Below, one piece after another: positions 1 through 6,804 of a stretch of 15,909 nucleotides of DNA (positions within the stretch are counted from its first letter, which is position 1; every line of letters starts with the position of its first letter). The notes under the pieces are model-generated. The model searched no databases and was not told where the DNA came from. It saw nothing but the letters and a program-made list of their open reading frames with translations. The stretch comes from an uncultured Eubacteriales bacterium (GTDB lineage Bacteria > Bacillota > Clostridia > Oscillospirales > Oscillospiraceae), in contig UROL01000023.1 in the NCBI GenBank assembly GCA_900549495.1, forward strand, positions 1-15,909. The letters run 5' to 3'. A program made the translations under genes and the position numbers.

Positions 1-48
1 CGAGATCAGCCTCGGTCTCGTGGGCTCGGAGATGTGTATAAGAGACAG
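1..48. other. Illumina Nextera adapter/index contamination
   Basis: Positions 15-48 match the 34-base Nextera read-2 transposase adapter, ending in the 19-base mosaic end AGATGTGTATAAGAGACAG. Positions 1-6 (CGAGAT) match the end of the P7 primer. Positions 7-14 (CAGCCTCG) match, from memory, the Nextera i7 index N710. This stretch is library-construction sequence and not genome, so real sequence starts at position 49. It makes the minus-strand reading frame of ricT end in the well-known artefact peptide LYTSPSPRD, and creates a false plus-strand frame starting MGSEMCIRD. Confidence 0.98.
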
Positions 49-854
49 GTGGAGGGGGCATCCTCGCTGCCCTCCATCTGAACCTTCACCCGCTGGCGGA
101 GAATGTCCACATCCACCACGGTGCCCCGGCCCTCGGGGGTGTCTACAAAGGATTCCATCTTGGGGCTGGAACGAATCAGGCTTTCGTAGGTGTCCTGCTC
201 ATATTTCAGGCAGCACATCAGCCGCCCGCAGGTGCCGGAAATCTTGGTGGGGTTCAGGCTGAGGCTCTGGGTCTTGGCCATCTTAATGGACACCGGCTGG
301 AAATCCTCCAGGAAGCTGGCGCAGCAGAAGGGACGGCCGCAGATGCCCAGGCCACCCACCATCTTGGCCTTGTCCCGGACGCCGATTTGCCGCAGCTCAA
401 TCCGGGTGTGGAATACGCTGGCCAAATCCTTCACCAGCTCCCGGAAATCCACCCGCTCGTCGGCGGTGAAGTAGAACAGGAGCTTGCTGCCGTCGAAGGC
501 GCACTCGGCGGACACCAGCTGCATATCCAGGCCGTGGTGCTGAATCTTCTGCATACACACCTCAAAGGCCCGGCGCTCCTTGGCCCGGTTGTCGGCGTTG
601 ACCTTCTCATCCTGAGCCGTGGCCTTGCGGAGAATCTTCCGCAGGGGCGCCACGGCATCCTTGGCGGGAATGGTGTGGTTGCCCCCGGCGCAGATGCCGA
701 ACTCCACCCCTCGGGCGGTGTCCATAATCACATGGTCGCCGGTGGCGAATTTTTCCCCATCGGGGTCAAAATAATATACCTTCTGTCCCGGACGGAACTG
801 GACGTCCACAACCTCCAGGGTCTCCTCCTGGACAGGGTTCATAAGTTCTTCCAT
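49..854 (-). CDS. ricT: RicT/YaaT PSP1-domain protein, C-terminus cut by contig end
   Basis: In Bacillus subtilis RicT forms the RicA-RicF-RicT iron-sulfur complex that modulates RNase Y mRNA processing, sporulation and competence; it is cytoplasmic. 268 native codons are visible. The PSP1-type C-terminal core is clear: GICGRPFCC (C172, C177, C178) and GTCGRLMCC (C209, C214, C215) give the paired C-X4-CC signature of the family. The start at 854 has AAAGGAG eight to ten bases upstream; a second Met five codons in has no such site. holB lies 48 bp upstream in the same direction, as in the holB-yaaT arrangement of Bacillota, so they are probably co-transcribed. The true C-terminus is missing: codons before position 49 are adapter. 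The visible part is close to full family length, so only a short tail should be lost. Confidence 0.93.
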
Positions 855-902
855 TGGGTTTACTCCTTTATCAGATAGCGCCGCAGCGCTGGGAATTCGG
901 GT

Positions 903-1868
903 TTATTTCTTGGGGATTTGCAGCTGCCACTCCAGATAGCCGCAGACGGCCCCGGGGGAGACATTGCTTTGCAGATACAGGGAGCATTTTTGCAGGGCAG
1001 TCAGAATTTTGTGCAGCTCCGGGCTGGTGTAGGCGGCAGCCAGCATTCTGGCCGCCGGGGACACGGCCTCCAGGCCGCTTCGGCTGACCAGGGCCGCCTC
1101 GGTGATAAGCAGCCAGCTGTCCAGCAGCTGGGACAGGGCATCCCGCTTCCATTTTTCCAGGGGCACCAGGGCCTCCATCAGCAGCAGGGGATCCCGCTGG
1201 CACAGGGCCTGTAGGAAGCTCTGGGTCTGGGGCGGCAGGGTCTGGCCGTCCCGGAGCAGCTCCTGGGCCTGGCCCAGGCATCCGCCGCTTCGCAGCACCG
1301 CCGCCTGCAAATCCTCCGGGCTTGCCTGGGGGAAATCCTGGCGCAGCCGGGGGAGCATGGTCTCCGGCTCCAGGGGCAGCAGCTTCAGCTCGGTGCACCG
1401 GGAGCGGACGGTGGGCAGCAGCCGGTTGGGGTTGTCGGCCAGCAGCAGGAACACGCCATAGCTGGGGGGCTCCTCCAGCACCTTCAGCAGGGCGTTCTGC
1501 CCGGGCAGTCCCATGTCCTGGGCCCGGGGAAAGAGGTAGATTTTATGCTCCGACTCGTTGGGCTGGATATAGATGTCCGCCCGGGCCTGGCGGATAAGCT
1601 CCACCGGCACGGTCTTCTTCTCCGGGTCGTCCACGGTGATGAAGTCCGGGTGAACCCCCTCCATCACCTTCCGGCAGGGTCGGCAGTGCAGGCAGGGCTT
1701 CTGCTCCCCCTGGCACAGAATGGCCGCCCCCAGCAGCCGGGCCAGGGTGTGCTTCCCCACCCCCCGGGGGCCGGAAATCAGATAAAAATGGGAAATATGC
1801 CCCGCCGCCAAGCTCCGGCTCAGATTTCTTTTCAGTTGTTCATTGCCCAGCAAGGCGTCAAAGGACAT
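903..1868 (-). CDS. holB: DNA polymerase III subunit delta' (clamp loader)
   Basis: The protein is 321 aa, the usual length for delta', the clamp-loader subunit that helps load the beta clamp at the replication fork. From the N-terminus: an AAA+ P-loop GPRGVGKHT (33-41); a zinc module with C52, C59, C62 and C65; NALLKVLEEPP (125-135); and the SRC motif (156-158), all hallmarks of the DnaX/HolB family. The C-terminal collar domain is less conserved. The Met at 1868 is chosen because GGGAGA sits about nine bases upstream and because family similarity begins there (MSFDALLGNEQL). An in-frame extension to 1943 runs toward a repeat element and has no homology. tmk and yaaQ-type genes, often found upstream, are absent; a hairpin repeat lies there. 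No convincing separate promoter was seen between the repeat and the start. Confidence 0.96.
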   Translation of the reverse strand: MSFDALLGNEQLKRNLSRSLAAGHISHFYLISGPRGVGKHTLARLLGAAILCQGEQKPCLHCRPCRKVMEGVHPDFITVDDPEKKTVPVELIRQARADIYIQPNESEHKIYLFPRAQDMGLPGQNALLKVLEEPPSYGVFLLLADNPNRLLPTVRSRCTELKLLPLEPETMLPRLRQDFPQASPEDLQAAVLRSGGCLGQAQELLRDGQTLPPQTQSFLQALCQRDPLLLMEALVPLEKWKRDALSQLLDSWLLITEAALVSRSGLEAVSPAARMLAAAYTSPELHKILTALQKCSLYLQSNVSPGAVCGYLEWQLQIPKK

Positions 1869-1935
1869 AATATTGCGTCTCCCAGTAATAAATTTGTACC
1901 CCAGATAAGCAGCAAAAGGAAACGGTTTCTGCGTT

Positions 1936-2331
1936 CCGTACAAGGGGCGATGAAAATCGCCCGTAACCCCGGATTTCAGTGAGTACCCCGATGAATGGGA
2001 ACGTTTCCCGGCTCCCTCTCTGAGGGAGCTGTCAAGCGAATGCGAGACTGAGGGAGTGTACTACGATGAACCTAAAAGCTCAAAAATTTCAGAGCCAATA
2101 ACGGCTTGTGGATAAACCATCGGCCCGGAACAACCATCGGACGACACTCCCTCTGCGACTCGCTAAGAGCCGCCTGCGGCGGTTGCTCGCTTGCATAGCG
2201 CCTGCGGGCGCTTAAGTCACGCCCTTTGGGCGTGCCAGCTCCCTCAGAGAGGGAGCCGGGAATGGGTGCGTACCATTCAACCAACCGCCCGGAAACCGGA
2301 ACGTTGCGGGCGATTTTCATCGCCCCTACGG
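1936..2331. repeat. Hairpin-rich interspersed repeat, copy 1 (MITE/REP-like)
   Basis: A non-coding element of about 396 bp between holB and the pyrophosphatase gene. The ends are inverted copies: CCGTA...GGGGCGATGAAAATCGCCC on the left and its complement ending CCCCTACGG at 2306-2331. Each end is itself a hairpin (GGGCGAT 1945-1951 with ATCGCCC 1956-1962). Inside is GCTCCCTC/GAGGGAGC (2011-2029), repeated inverted near 2237-2257, and ACACTCCCTC facing GAGGGAGTGT. Compared with copy 2 it carries an extra module of three small GC hairpins (about 2166-2236). No credible protein is encoded and no transposase is present. It lies directly 3' of the pyrophosphatase gene, which lacks another obvious terminator, so it might also act as a transcript end. 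Confidence 0.9.
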
Positions 2332-2388
2332 AGGGCGGGTGCCATGCAATGCCCCAGTGTTCCGTCTGCCGCTTTTATCATCCGTGCA

Positions 2389-4002
2389 TTAGCCCCACAG
2401 GGCGGAGAGCATGGGGATGACCTGCTTTTTCCGGCTCATAACCTTGGGGAGGAATACGGTGTTATCCTTGGGCTCTACGCCGAAGGCCTGGCGGATGGTT
2501 TCGTCGTCGCCTACATAAATCAGCTGGGTGCCCTCCAGCAGCACGTCGGTGAGCATCAGCAGCACGGCGGAGAAGCCCTTGTCCTGGGCCACCTTCCGCA
2601 TCCGGGCCAGGAACTCCTCCTTGCGGCCCAGCATACTGGGGCTGTCCACGCAGGTAATCTGGGCCACGGCCAAATCGTGGCCGGCGATGTGGAACTCCTT
2701 GTAGTCGGTAAACAGCAGCTCCTCCACGCTCTTGTTGCCCAAACTGGCGGAGAAAATGGTCTTGCCCAGCTCGTCCAGGGAGATGTTGGCAATCCTTGCC
2801 ATCCGCTCGGCCATCCGGATATCCCGGGGGGTGCAGGTGGGGGACTTGAACATAACCGTATCGGAAATAATGGCTGCCGCCATCATCCCCGCCATATTCT
2901 CGCTGGGCATCAGCCCCCGGTCCTGGAACATGCTGGCAATGATGGTGTTGGTGGAGCCCACCGGCTCGTTACGCACGGTAATGGGGTTGGCGGTCTGGAT
3001 GTCGGCCAGACGGTGGTGGTCGATGATTTCCAGAATCTCCGCCTCCTCCAGCCCGGGGACGGACTGGGCCGCTTCGTTGTGGTCTACCAGCACCACCCGC
3101 TTCCGCCGGGGCCGGAGCAGATGATACCGGGTGAGCACGCCTACAACCCGCTCCTCTTCGTCCAGAATGGGATAGCAGTGCTCCCGGTATTTCAGCACCT
3201 GCTCCCGCACCTCGTCCACCCGGTCGGCCAGATGGAAGCAGACCAAATCCTTCCGGCGGCAAATCCGGCCCACCGGAGTGGACTGGAAAATCAGCCGGGC
3301 GGCGGAATAGGCATCGAAGGGGGTGGAGATGATGCAGGTGGTGGTGGGCAGCCTGCGCAGATCCTCTTCCAGCTCCGCCTGGCACAGCACCAGGCAGCTG
3401 ACCCCCAGCTCCAGGGCCCGGCGAATCATATCCGGCTGGTGGCCGCAGAGCACCACCGTCCTGGGGGAGGAGAAGAGCAAATTGTCCCGGCTCTTGGGCA
3501 GGGCGATGGTCACCTCGCCGCCGATGGAGTCGGTGTTCTCCCCGGCCTCGTTGAGTACCTTGCCCTCCAGCACGGACAGGACGTTGAACAGCGGCACCTC
3601 TTCCAGGAAGCCGTTGAAAACCAAATCCATATTGTAGCTGGCCACATCCTCCCGGGAGAGCATACCGTATAGGGTGCCGTCCTCGTTGGCCACCGGCAGG
3701 GCGGAGCTTTTCTTGTCGTCGGAAAGCAGCTGCCAGGCCCGGCCCAGGGTCACGGCGGCGCTGAGCACCGGGGGCTTGTCGAAATCCAGATCCCGCACCT
3801 GGGTGTACATGTCGTGAATCCGCTTGGGGGGCTGGAACCCGAACCGATCCAGCACAATCTGGGTCTCGTCGGATACATGGCCCAGACAGGCCGCCTCATA
3901 TTCCCGGTCGCCGCAGGCATTCCGCAGCGCCGCATAGGCCATGGCCGCCACAATGGAATCCGTATCCGGATTCCGATGCCCGGTGACATAGATTGAATCC
4001 AT
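2389..4002 (-). CDS. Family II Mn-dependent inorganic pyrophosphatase with CBS-DRTGG-CBS insert
   Basis: Hydrolyses pyrophosphate to two phosphates in the cytoplasm; in CBS-containing members the insert binds adenine nucleotides and tunes activity. The protein is 537 aa, typical for this long subclass. DHH-superfamily motifs: GHRNPDTDS (H9, D13, D15), VDHNE (D307), DHH (328-330) and SDT (D381) supply the metal ligands; SRKKQ (523-527) is the C-terminal phosphate-binding loop. Between them lie CBS1 (about 75-125), a DRTGG-like segment (about 165-245) and CBS2 (about 250-300). The start at 4002 has AAGGAGA about eight bases upstream; the in-frame extension to 4053 has no family similarity. The gene is monocistronic by layout and flanked by two direct copies of the hairpin repeat. 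Confidence 0.95.
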   Translation of the reverse strand: MDSIYVTGHRNPDTDSIVAAMAYAALRNACGDREYEAACLGHVSDETQIVLDRFGFQPPKRIHDMYTQVRDLDFDKPPVLSAAVTLGRAWQLLSDDKKSSALPVANEDGTLYGMLSREDVASYNMDLVFNGFLEEVPLFNVLSVLEGKVLNEAGENTDSIGGEVTIALPKSRDNLLFSSPRTVVLCGHQPDMIRRALELGVSCLVLCQAELEEDLRRLPTTTCIISTPFDAYSAARLIFQSTPVGRICRRKDLVCFHLADRVDEVREQVLKYREHCYPILDEEERVVGVLTRYHLLRPRRKRVVLVDHNEAAQSVPGLEEAEILEIIDHHRLADIQTANPITVRNEPVGSTNTIIASMFQDRGLMPSENMAGMMAAAIISDTVMFKSPTCTPRDIRMAERMARIANISLDELGKTIFSASLGNKSVEELLFTDYKEFHIAGHDLAVAQITCVDSPSMLGRKEEFLARMRKVAQDKGFSAVLLMLTDVLLEGTQLIYVGDDETIRQAFGVEPKDNTVFLPKVMSRKKQVIPMLSALWG

Positions 4003-4053
4003 AAAAAATCTCTCCTTTATAAAAGCCCCCCGATGAATGGCGAAATGTAACAC

Positions 4054-4404
4054 ATTCTGAGCTTTCGTAGGGGCGATGAAAATCGCCCGTAACCCCGGAT
4101 TTTAGCGAGTATCCCGATGAATGGGAACATTTCCCGGCTCCCTCTCTGAGGGAGCTGTCGAGCGAATGCGAGACTGAGGGAGTGTAGTACGGTGAACGTA
4201 GAGGGTCAAAAGTTTCAGAGCCAAAAGAACCGCCGATTAAACCGTAAGCCCCAATCAACCAACGAACGACACTCCCTCAGTCAGCCCTTGCGGGCGTGCC
4301 AGCTCCCTCAGAGAGGGAGCCGGGAACGAGCCGTACCATTCATCGTGCCGCCCGGAAACCGTGAGCGTGCGGGCGATTTTCATCGCCCCTACGAAACTCA
4401 GAAT
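4054..4404. repeat. Hairpin-rich interspersed repeat, copy 2
   Basis: Second copy of the element, in the same orientation as copy 1, between ansA and the pyrophosphatase gene. The core inverted ends are TTTCGTAGGGGCGATG (from 4063) and its complement ending at 4396. The inverted match continues outward: ATTCTGAG at 4054-4061 faces CTCAGAAT at 4397-4404, with one extra base on the left, giving 351 bp. Internal hairpins GCTCCCTC/GAGGGAGC (4137-4155) and the inverted copy near 4301-4319 match copy 1 almost base for base, while the central 4195-4265 stretch has diverged more. The three-hairpin module of copy 1 is reduced here to a short remnant. No coding capacity is credible. Confidence 0.9.
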
Positions 4405-4496
4405 ATTTAACCGCCCAAAAATCCCCCGGTTTCCACTGCAAAAACGATACCGGGTGGGCCAGGGCACCCACGTATAGGAACCAGCCCGGTGCGTCA

Positions 4497-5486
4497 CTAA
4501 AAAACTTCGCCGGCAAGGTTGCGGTTGAAGAGGTCTTTGATTTGGTCGGGGGTGAAGCCCTGGCCGAGGGCCCACATCAGCTTGGTCATGGCGGCCTCGC
4601 TGGTCATGTCCCGGCCCTGAATCACACCCAGCTCCAATAGCTGGTTGCCCACCTGGTATACCTGCAAATTGGCGCTGTCGTACAGGCATTGGGTGGTGAC
4701 CACCACACTGACCCCATCCTCCACCGCTCGGCGGATGCCCCGAAGCCCCTGGTGCAGCACATTGATGCCCCCCAGGCCAAAGGCCTCGATAACAATGCCC
4801 CGGTAGCCCATGGCCGCCAGCATCTCAATCATGCTGGGCTTCAGCCCCGGGGTCAGCTTCAGCAGGAATACGTCCTGGCTTATCTGCTGGCAGAGCCGGG
4901 GCTCCCCCTGGGGAGGCGGCAGCGCCGATGTATCCACCACCAGCCCTCGGTTGGTCACCTGGGCGCAGTAGCGGGCGTTCACACTCTCAAAGGCGGAGAA
5001 CCCGGAGGCCCGGACCTTCACCGCCCGGCAGCCCAGCATCACCTTCCGGTCGAAGGCCAGAAATACCCCCGGCTGCCCGGAGGCCGCCATGGCAAAGGCG
5101 GTGCGCAGATTGGAGGGGCCGTCGGACAGCATATCCGCCAACGGCAGCTGAGAGCCGGTGAATACCACGGGAATGTCAATCCCCGGCAGCATAAAGGTGA
5201 CAGCGGAGGCGGTGTAGGCCATGGTGTCGGTGCCGTGGGAGATAACAATTCCGTCGCACCGGCTCCTGTCCTCAAAAACCCGCTGGGCAATCAGCTGCCA
5301 CTGTTCCGGGGTGATATTGGAGGAATCCAGACACAGAATATCCTCCACCTCAATATCATAGAAATTGCGCAGCTGCTCCAGCGCCAGCTCCATCACATCA
5401 CTGCGCCTGGGCTCCAACCCCTGCCCCCCGGGCAGGGAAGCAATGGTCCCCCCGGTGGTCAGCAGACGAATTCTCTTTTTGCTCAT
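4497..5486 (-). CDS. ansA: Type I (cytoplasmic) L-asparaginase
   Basis: Converts L-asparagine to aspartate and ammonia. The protein is 329 aa without a signal peptide, fitting the cytoplasmic type I enzymes. Both asparaginase signatures are present: TTGGTIAS (10-17, with the nucleophile-region Thr14) and SHGTDTMAYTA (from 83, with HGTDT 84-88); DSSN (54-57) fits the substrate-binding loop. The Met at 5486 is chosen: it follows GGGGGAA within the leader, and the promoter 28-56 bases upstream (TATAAT at 5514-5519) would leave the in-frame Mets at 5504 and 5498 at or almost at the 5' end of the mRNA. The gene runs towards repeat copy 2. No strong terminator lies between its stop and that repeat. 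Confidence 0.95.
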   Translation of the reverse strand: MSKKRIRLLTTGGTIASLPGGQGLEPRRSDVMELALEQLRNFYDIEVEDILCLDSSNITPEQWQLIAQRVFEDRSRCDGIVISHGTDTMAYTASAVTFMLPGIDIPVVFTGSQLPLADMLSDGPSNLRTAFAMAASGQPGVFLAFDRKVMLGCRAVKVRASGFSAFESVNARYCAQVTNRGLVVDTSALPPPQGEPRLCQQISQDVFLLKLTPGLKPSMIEMLAAMGYRGIVIEAFGLGGINVLHQGLRGIRRAVEDGVSVVVTTQCLYDSANLQVYQVGNQLLELGVIQGRDMTSEAAMTKLMWALGQGFTPDQIKDLFNRNLAGEVF

Positions 5487-5513
5487 AGCTTCCCCCATCC
5501 CCATAATACTGTT

Positions 5514-5542
5514 ATTATAGCCGCCAACAGCAAAAATAGCAA
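5514..5542 (-). promoter_or_regulatory. Sigma-A-type promoter for ansA
   Basis: Reading the minus strand: TTGCTA (5537-5542), a 17-base spacer and a perfect TATAAT (5514-5519). The predicted transcript starts about 20-25 bases before the chosen ansA ATG, which makes the leader short and supports that start over two nearby upstream Mets. Confidence 0.75.
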
Positions 5543-5678
5543 GAAAAACTATCCCCCCAACAAAGCCCCCAGGGCAAAAAAAGAAAAGGCTCATTTCGCA
5601 GCGGCCCCGTCAGCATAGCTGACAGCGGGTTTTGCGTTTTGCTATTTATCCGGCCATTCCCAGGGCGTAATGAAAAAT

Positions 5679-5712
5679 GTTTACATAATTCTAACAAAAA
5701 GTTGACATAATT
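5679..5712 (+). promoter_or_regulatory. Direct repeat upstream of promoter, possible regulator site
   Basis: GTTTACATAATT (5679-5690) and GTTGACATAATT (5701-5712) are near-identical 12-mers spaced 22 bp start to start, about two helical turns, so they present on the same DNA face. They lie just upstream of the promoter at 5732-5760. Binding by a regulator is an inference; no known box was recognised. The surrounding gap (5487-5929) also holds a short hairpin (GTCAGC 5609-5614 with GCTGAC 5618-5623, then TTTTG) and an AT-rich near-palindrome in the leader (about 5814-5840). Confidence 0.35.
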
Positions 5713-5731
5713 ACCGGAAAACAGGAAAAAA

Positions 5732-5760
5732 TTGACTTTTCTGCGGCCATATGTTATAAT
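5732..5760 (+). promoter_or_regulatory. Strong sigma-A-type promoter for the 5930 gene
   Basis: TTGACT (5732-5737), a 17-base spacer and TATAAT (5755-5760). The next plus-strand gene starts at 5930, leaving an untranslated leader of about 160 bases. That leader contains an imperfect hairpin formed by GGGAGAAAAAG and its near-complement TTCTTTTCCC, which could affect expression but is not a recognised riboswitch. Confidence 0.85.
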
Positions 5761-5929
5761 AATGGCGACAGATAGCCCGGGGCGGTGCTTCCCGATGTGC
5801 AGAGGGGGGAATTTTGGGAGAAAAAGTTTTTCTTTTCCCGATTTCGACAGTCTTCCACCATCTGCGGGGCTATAATGGAAGGGAAGAATTTCCTATTCTT
5901 GATTTTTTGGCACAGAAGGAGACAATATT

Positions 5930-6589
5930 ATGGAACAGACGCCGAAGGAAGAGATGAAGATGGAGTCCCGGCGCAGGCGCAAGCCGAAGAAGCAGGCCAT
6001 TCCCCTGCCCGGGTTTCTGCGCAATTATTTTGCCCACCTGGGGGAGGACGTGCGCTGGTACTTTGATATCCGGCTTTGGTCGCCGGTGATTCTGCTGGTG
6101 CTGATTCTGGCCCTGGCCCTGCCCCGTGGGGGCGGAAAGACCCAGGTAGAGGCGCTGCCCACCCAGCCGGAGATTACCGAGACCCAGGAGGCTACCGAGG
6201 CCCCCACCGCCCCGCCGGTGAATGCGGATGCGGCGGCCCTGGCCCGGCTGGCCGACAGCGTAGGCGGCGGCCGGTCCGACAATGTGAAGACCGTCATTAT
6301 GTGGGTGGCGGTAAACCGCAGCGAAGACCGGAGCAACGGCTACGGCCAGAGCCTGCAGGATGAGATTGAGCGCCCCAACCAGTGGCAGGGCTATATGGAA
6401 AGTGCCGCCTACAGCGAGCATACATACGAAATGGCCCTGAAGGTTCTGGAGACCCAGGCCACCGGCGGCCTGCGGCCTGTGGACAACGATATGCTCTGGT
6501 TCGTCCTGAACGACGACGGCTCCGTCACCCTGCGCAACCAGTTCACCGCCACCGGCAACCAGAAGTGGCGGGAAAAGACCGTCAAATAA
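5930..6589 (+). CDS. Membrane-anchored protein with possible degenerate SleB-like hydrolase domain
   Basis: 219 aa. Visible parts: a strongly basic N-terminus (14-21, RRRRKPKK), one membrane helix (about 50-65, LWSPVILLVLILALAL), a Thr/Pro/Glu-rich linker (70-98) and a C-terminal domain (100-219) that should lie outside the membrane. The order LARLADS...VKTVIMWVAVNRSED...YMESAAYSEHTYEMALKV echoes the cell-wall hydrolase fold of SleB/Hydrolase_2, where a catalytic Glu normally sits in a YAEARGE-like motif before the VLNR strand-helix. Here that stretch reads LADSVGGGRSD, with no acidic residue in the expected place, so activity is doubtful. Similarity is judged by eye only. The start is supported by GAAGGAG nine bases upstream. 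The gene has its own promoter and terminator. Confidence 0.8.
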   Translation: MEQTPKEEMKMESRRRRKPKKQAIPLPGFLRNYFAHLGEDVRWYFDIRLWSPVILLVLILALALPRGGGKTQVEALPTQPEITETQEATEAPTAPPVNADAAALARLADSVGGGRSDNVKTVIMWVAVNRSEDRSNGYGQSLQDEIERPNQWQGYMESAAYSEHTYEMALKVLETQATGGLRPVDNDMLWFVLNDDGSVTLRNQFTATGNQKWREKTVK

Positions 6590-6599
6590 TATTTCCCCA

Positions 6600-6646
6600 C
6601 CGTCCGGCAGCGCTCCCCCTGGAAGCCGCTGCCGGGCGGCCTTTTT
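6600..6646 (+). terminator. Rho-independent terminator
   Basis: A 13-bp stem with one G-T wobble (6600-6612 pairing with 6627-6639, CCGGCAGCG with CGCTGCCGG at its core), followed by CC and TTTTT (6642-6646), eleven bases after the stop of the 5930 gene. A second, stronger GC hairpin (CCCGCCGGA 6669-6677 with TCCGGCGGG 6684-6692) follows, but without a T-run. Confidence 0.88.
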
Positions 6647-6734
6647 GCCCCATTACGCCAATCACCCGCCCGCCGGAGGGCTTTCCGGCGGGTCTGCTCC
6701 TTGCACGCTATATTTGCCGCCGGAGAAAAACCAT

Positions 6735-6769
6735 CCCCCATTGAAAAAATGGGGGAGTTGGGTTACTAT
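6735..6769 (+). promoter_or_regulatory. Promoter with overlapping palindrome, for the AraC-type gene
   Basis: TTGAAA (6741-6746), a 17-base spacer and TACTAT (6764-6769) form a reasonable promoter 35 bases before the gene. A perfect 8-bp inverted repeat, CCCCCATT (6735-6742) and AATGGGGG (6748-6755), straddles the -35 box. Such a position is typical of a repressor operator or autoregulatory site; this role is inferred. Confidence 0.6.
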
Positions 6770-6804
6770 TAAAGAAAAAGCCGCTTTTGGGGGAGGGAAG
6801 GGCT

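Noticed and set aside
20..262. Plus-strand frame starting MGSEMCIRD
   Set aside because: It begins inside the sequencing adapter and runs antisense to ricT; it is a known artefact peptide.
1869..1943. N-terminal extension of HolB starting MYGTQKPF
   Set aside because: It lacks a ribosome site and similarity to the family, and its coding would begin at the edge of the repeat.
1936..2331. CRISPR array or tRNA-like structure in the repeat region
   Set aside because: There are no evenly spaced direct repeats with unique spacers and no cloverleaf; the symmetry is nested inverted repeats.
1936..4404. Composite transposon carrying the pyrophosphatase
   Set aside because: No transposase or recombinase gene lies in or between the copies, and the base composition and codon use of the gene match its neighbours.
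4440..4469. Terminator for ansA (GGGTG/CACCC stem then TTTTT on the minus strand)
   Set aside because: Only five paired bases around an eight-base loop, with seven bases between the stem and the T-run; too weak to call.
5871..5876. Second TATAAT close to the 5930 gene
   Set aside because: No -35 box lies at an acceptable distance (the nearest TCGACA is 21 bases away), and the promoter at 5732-5760 is far better.
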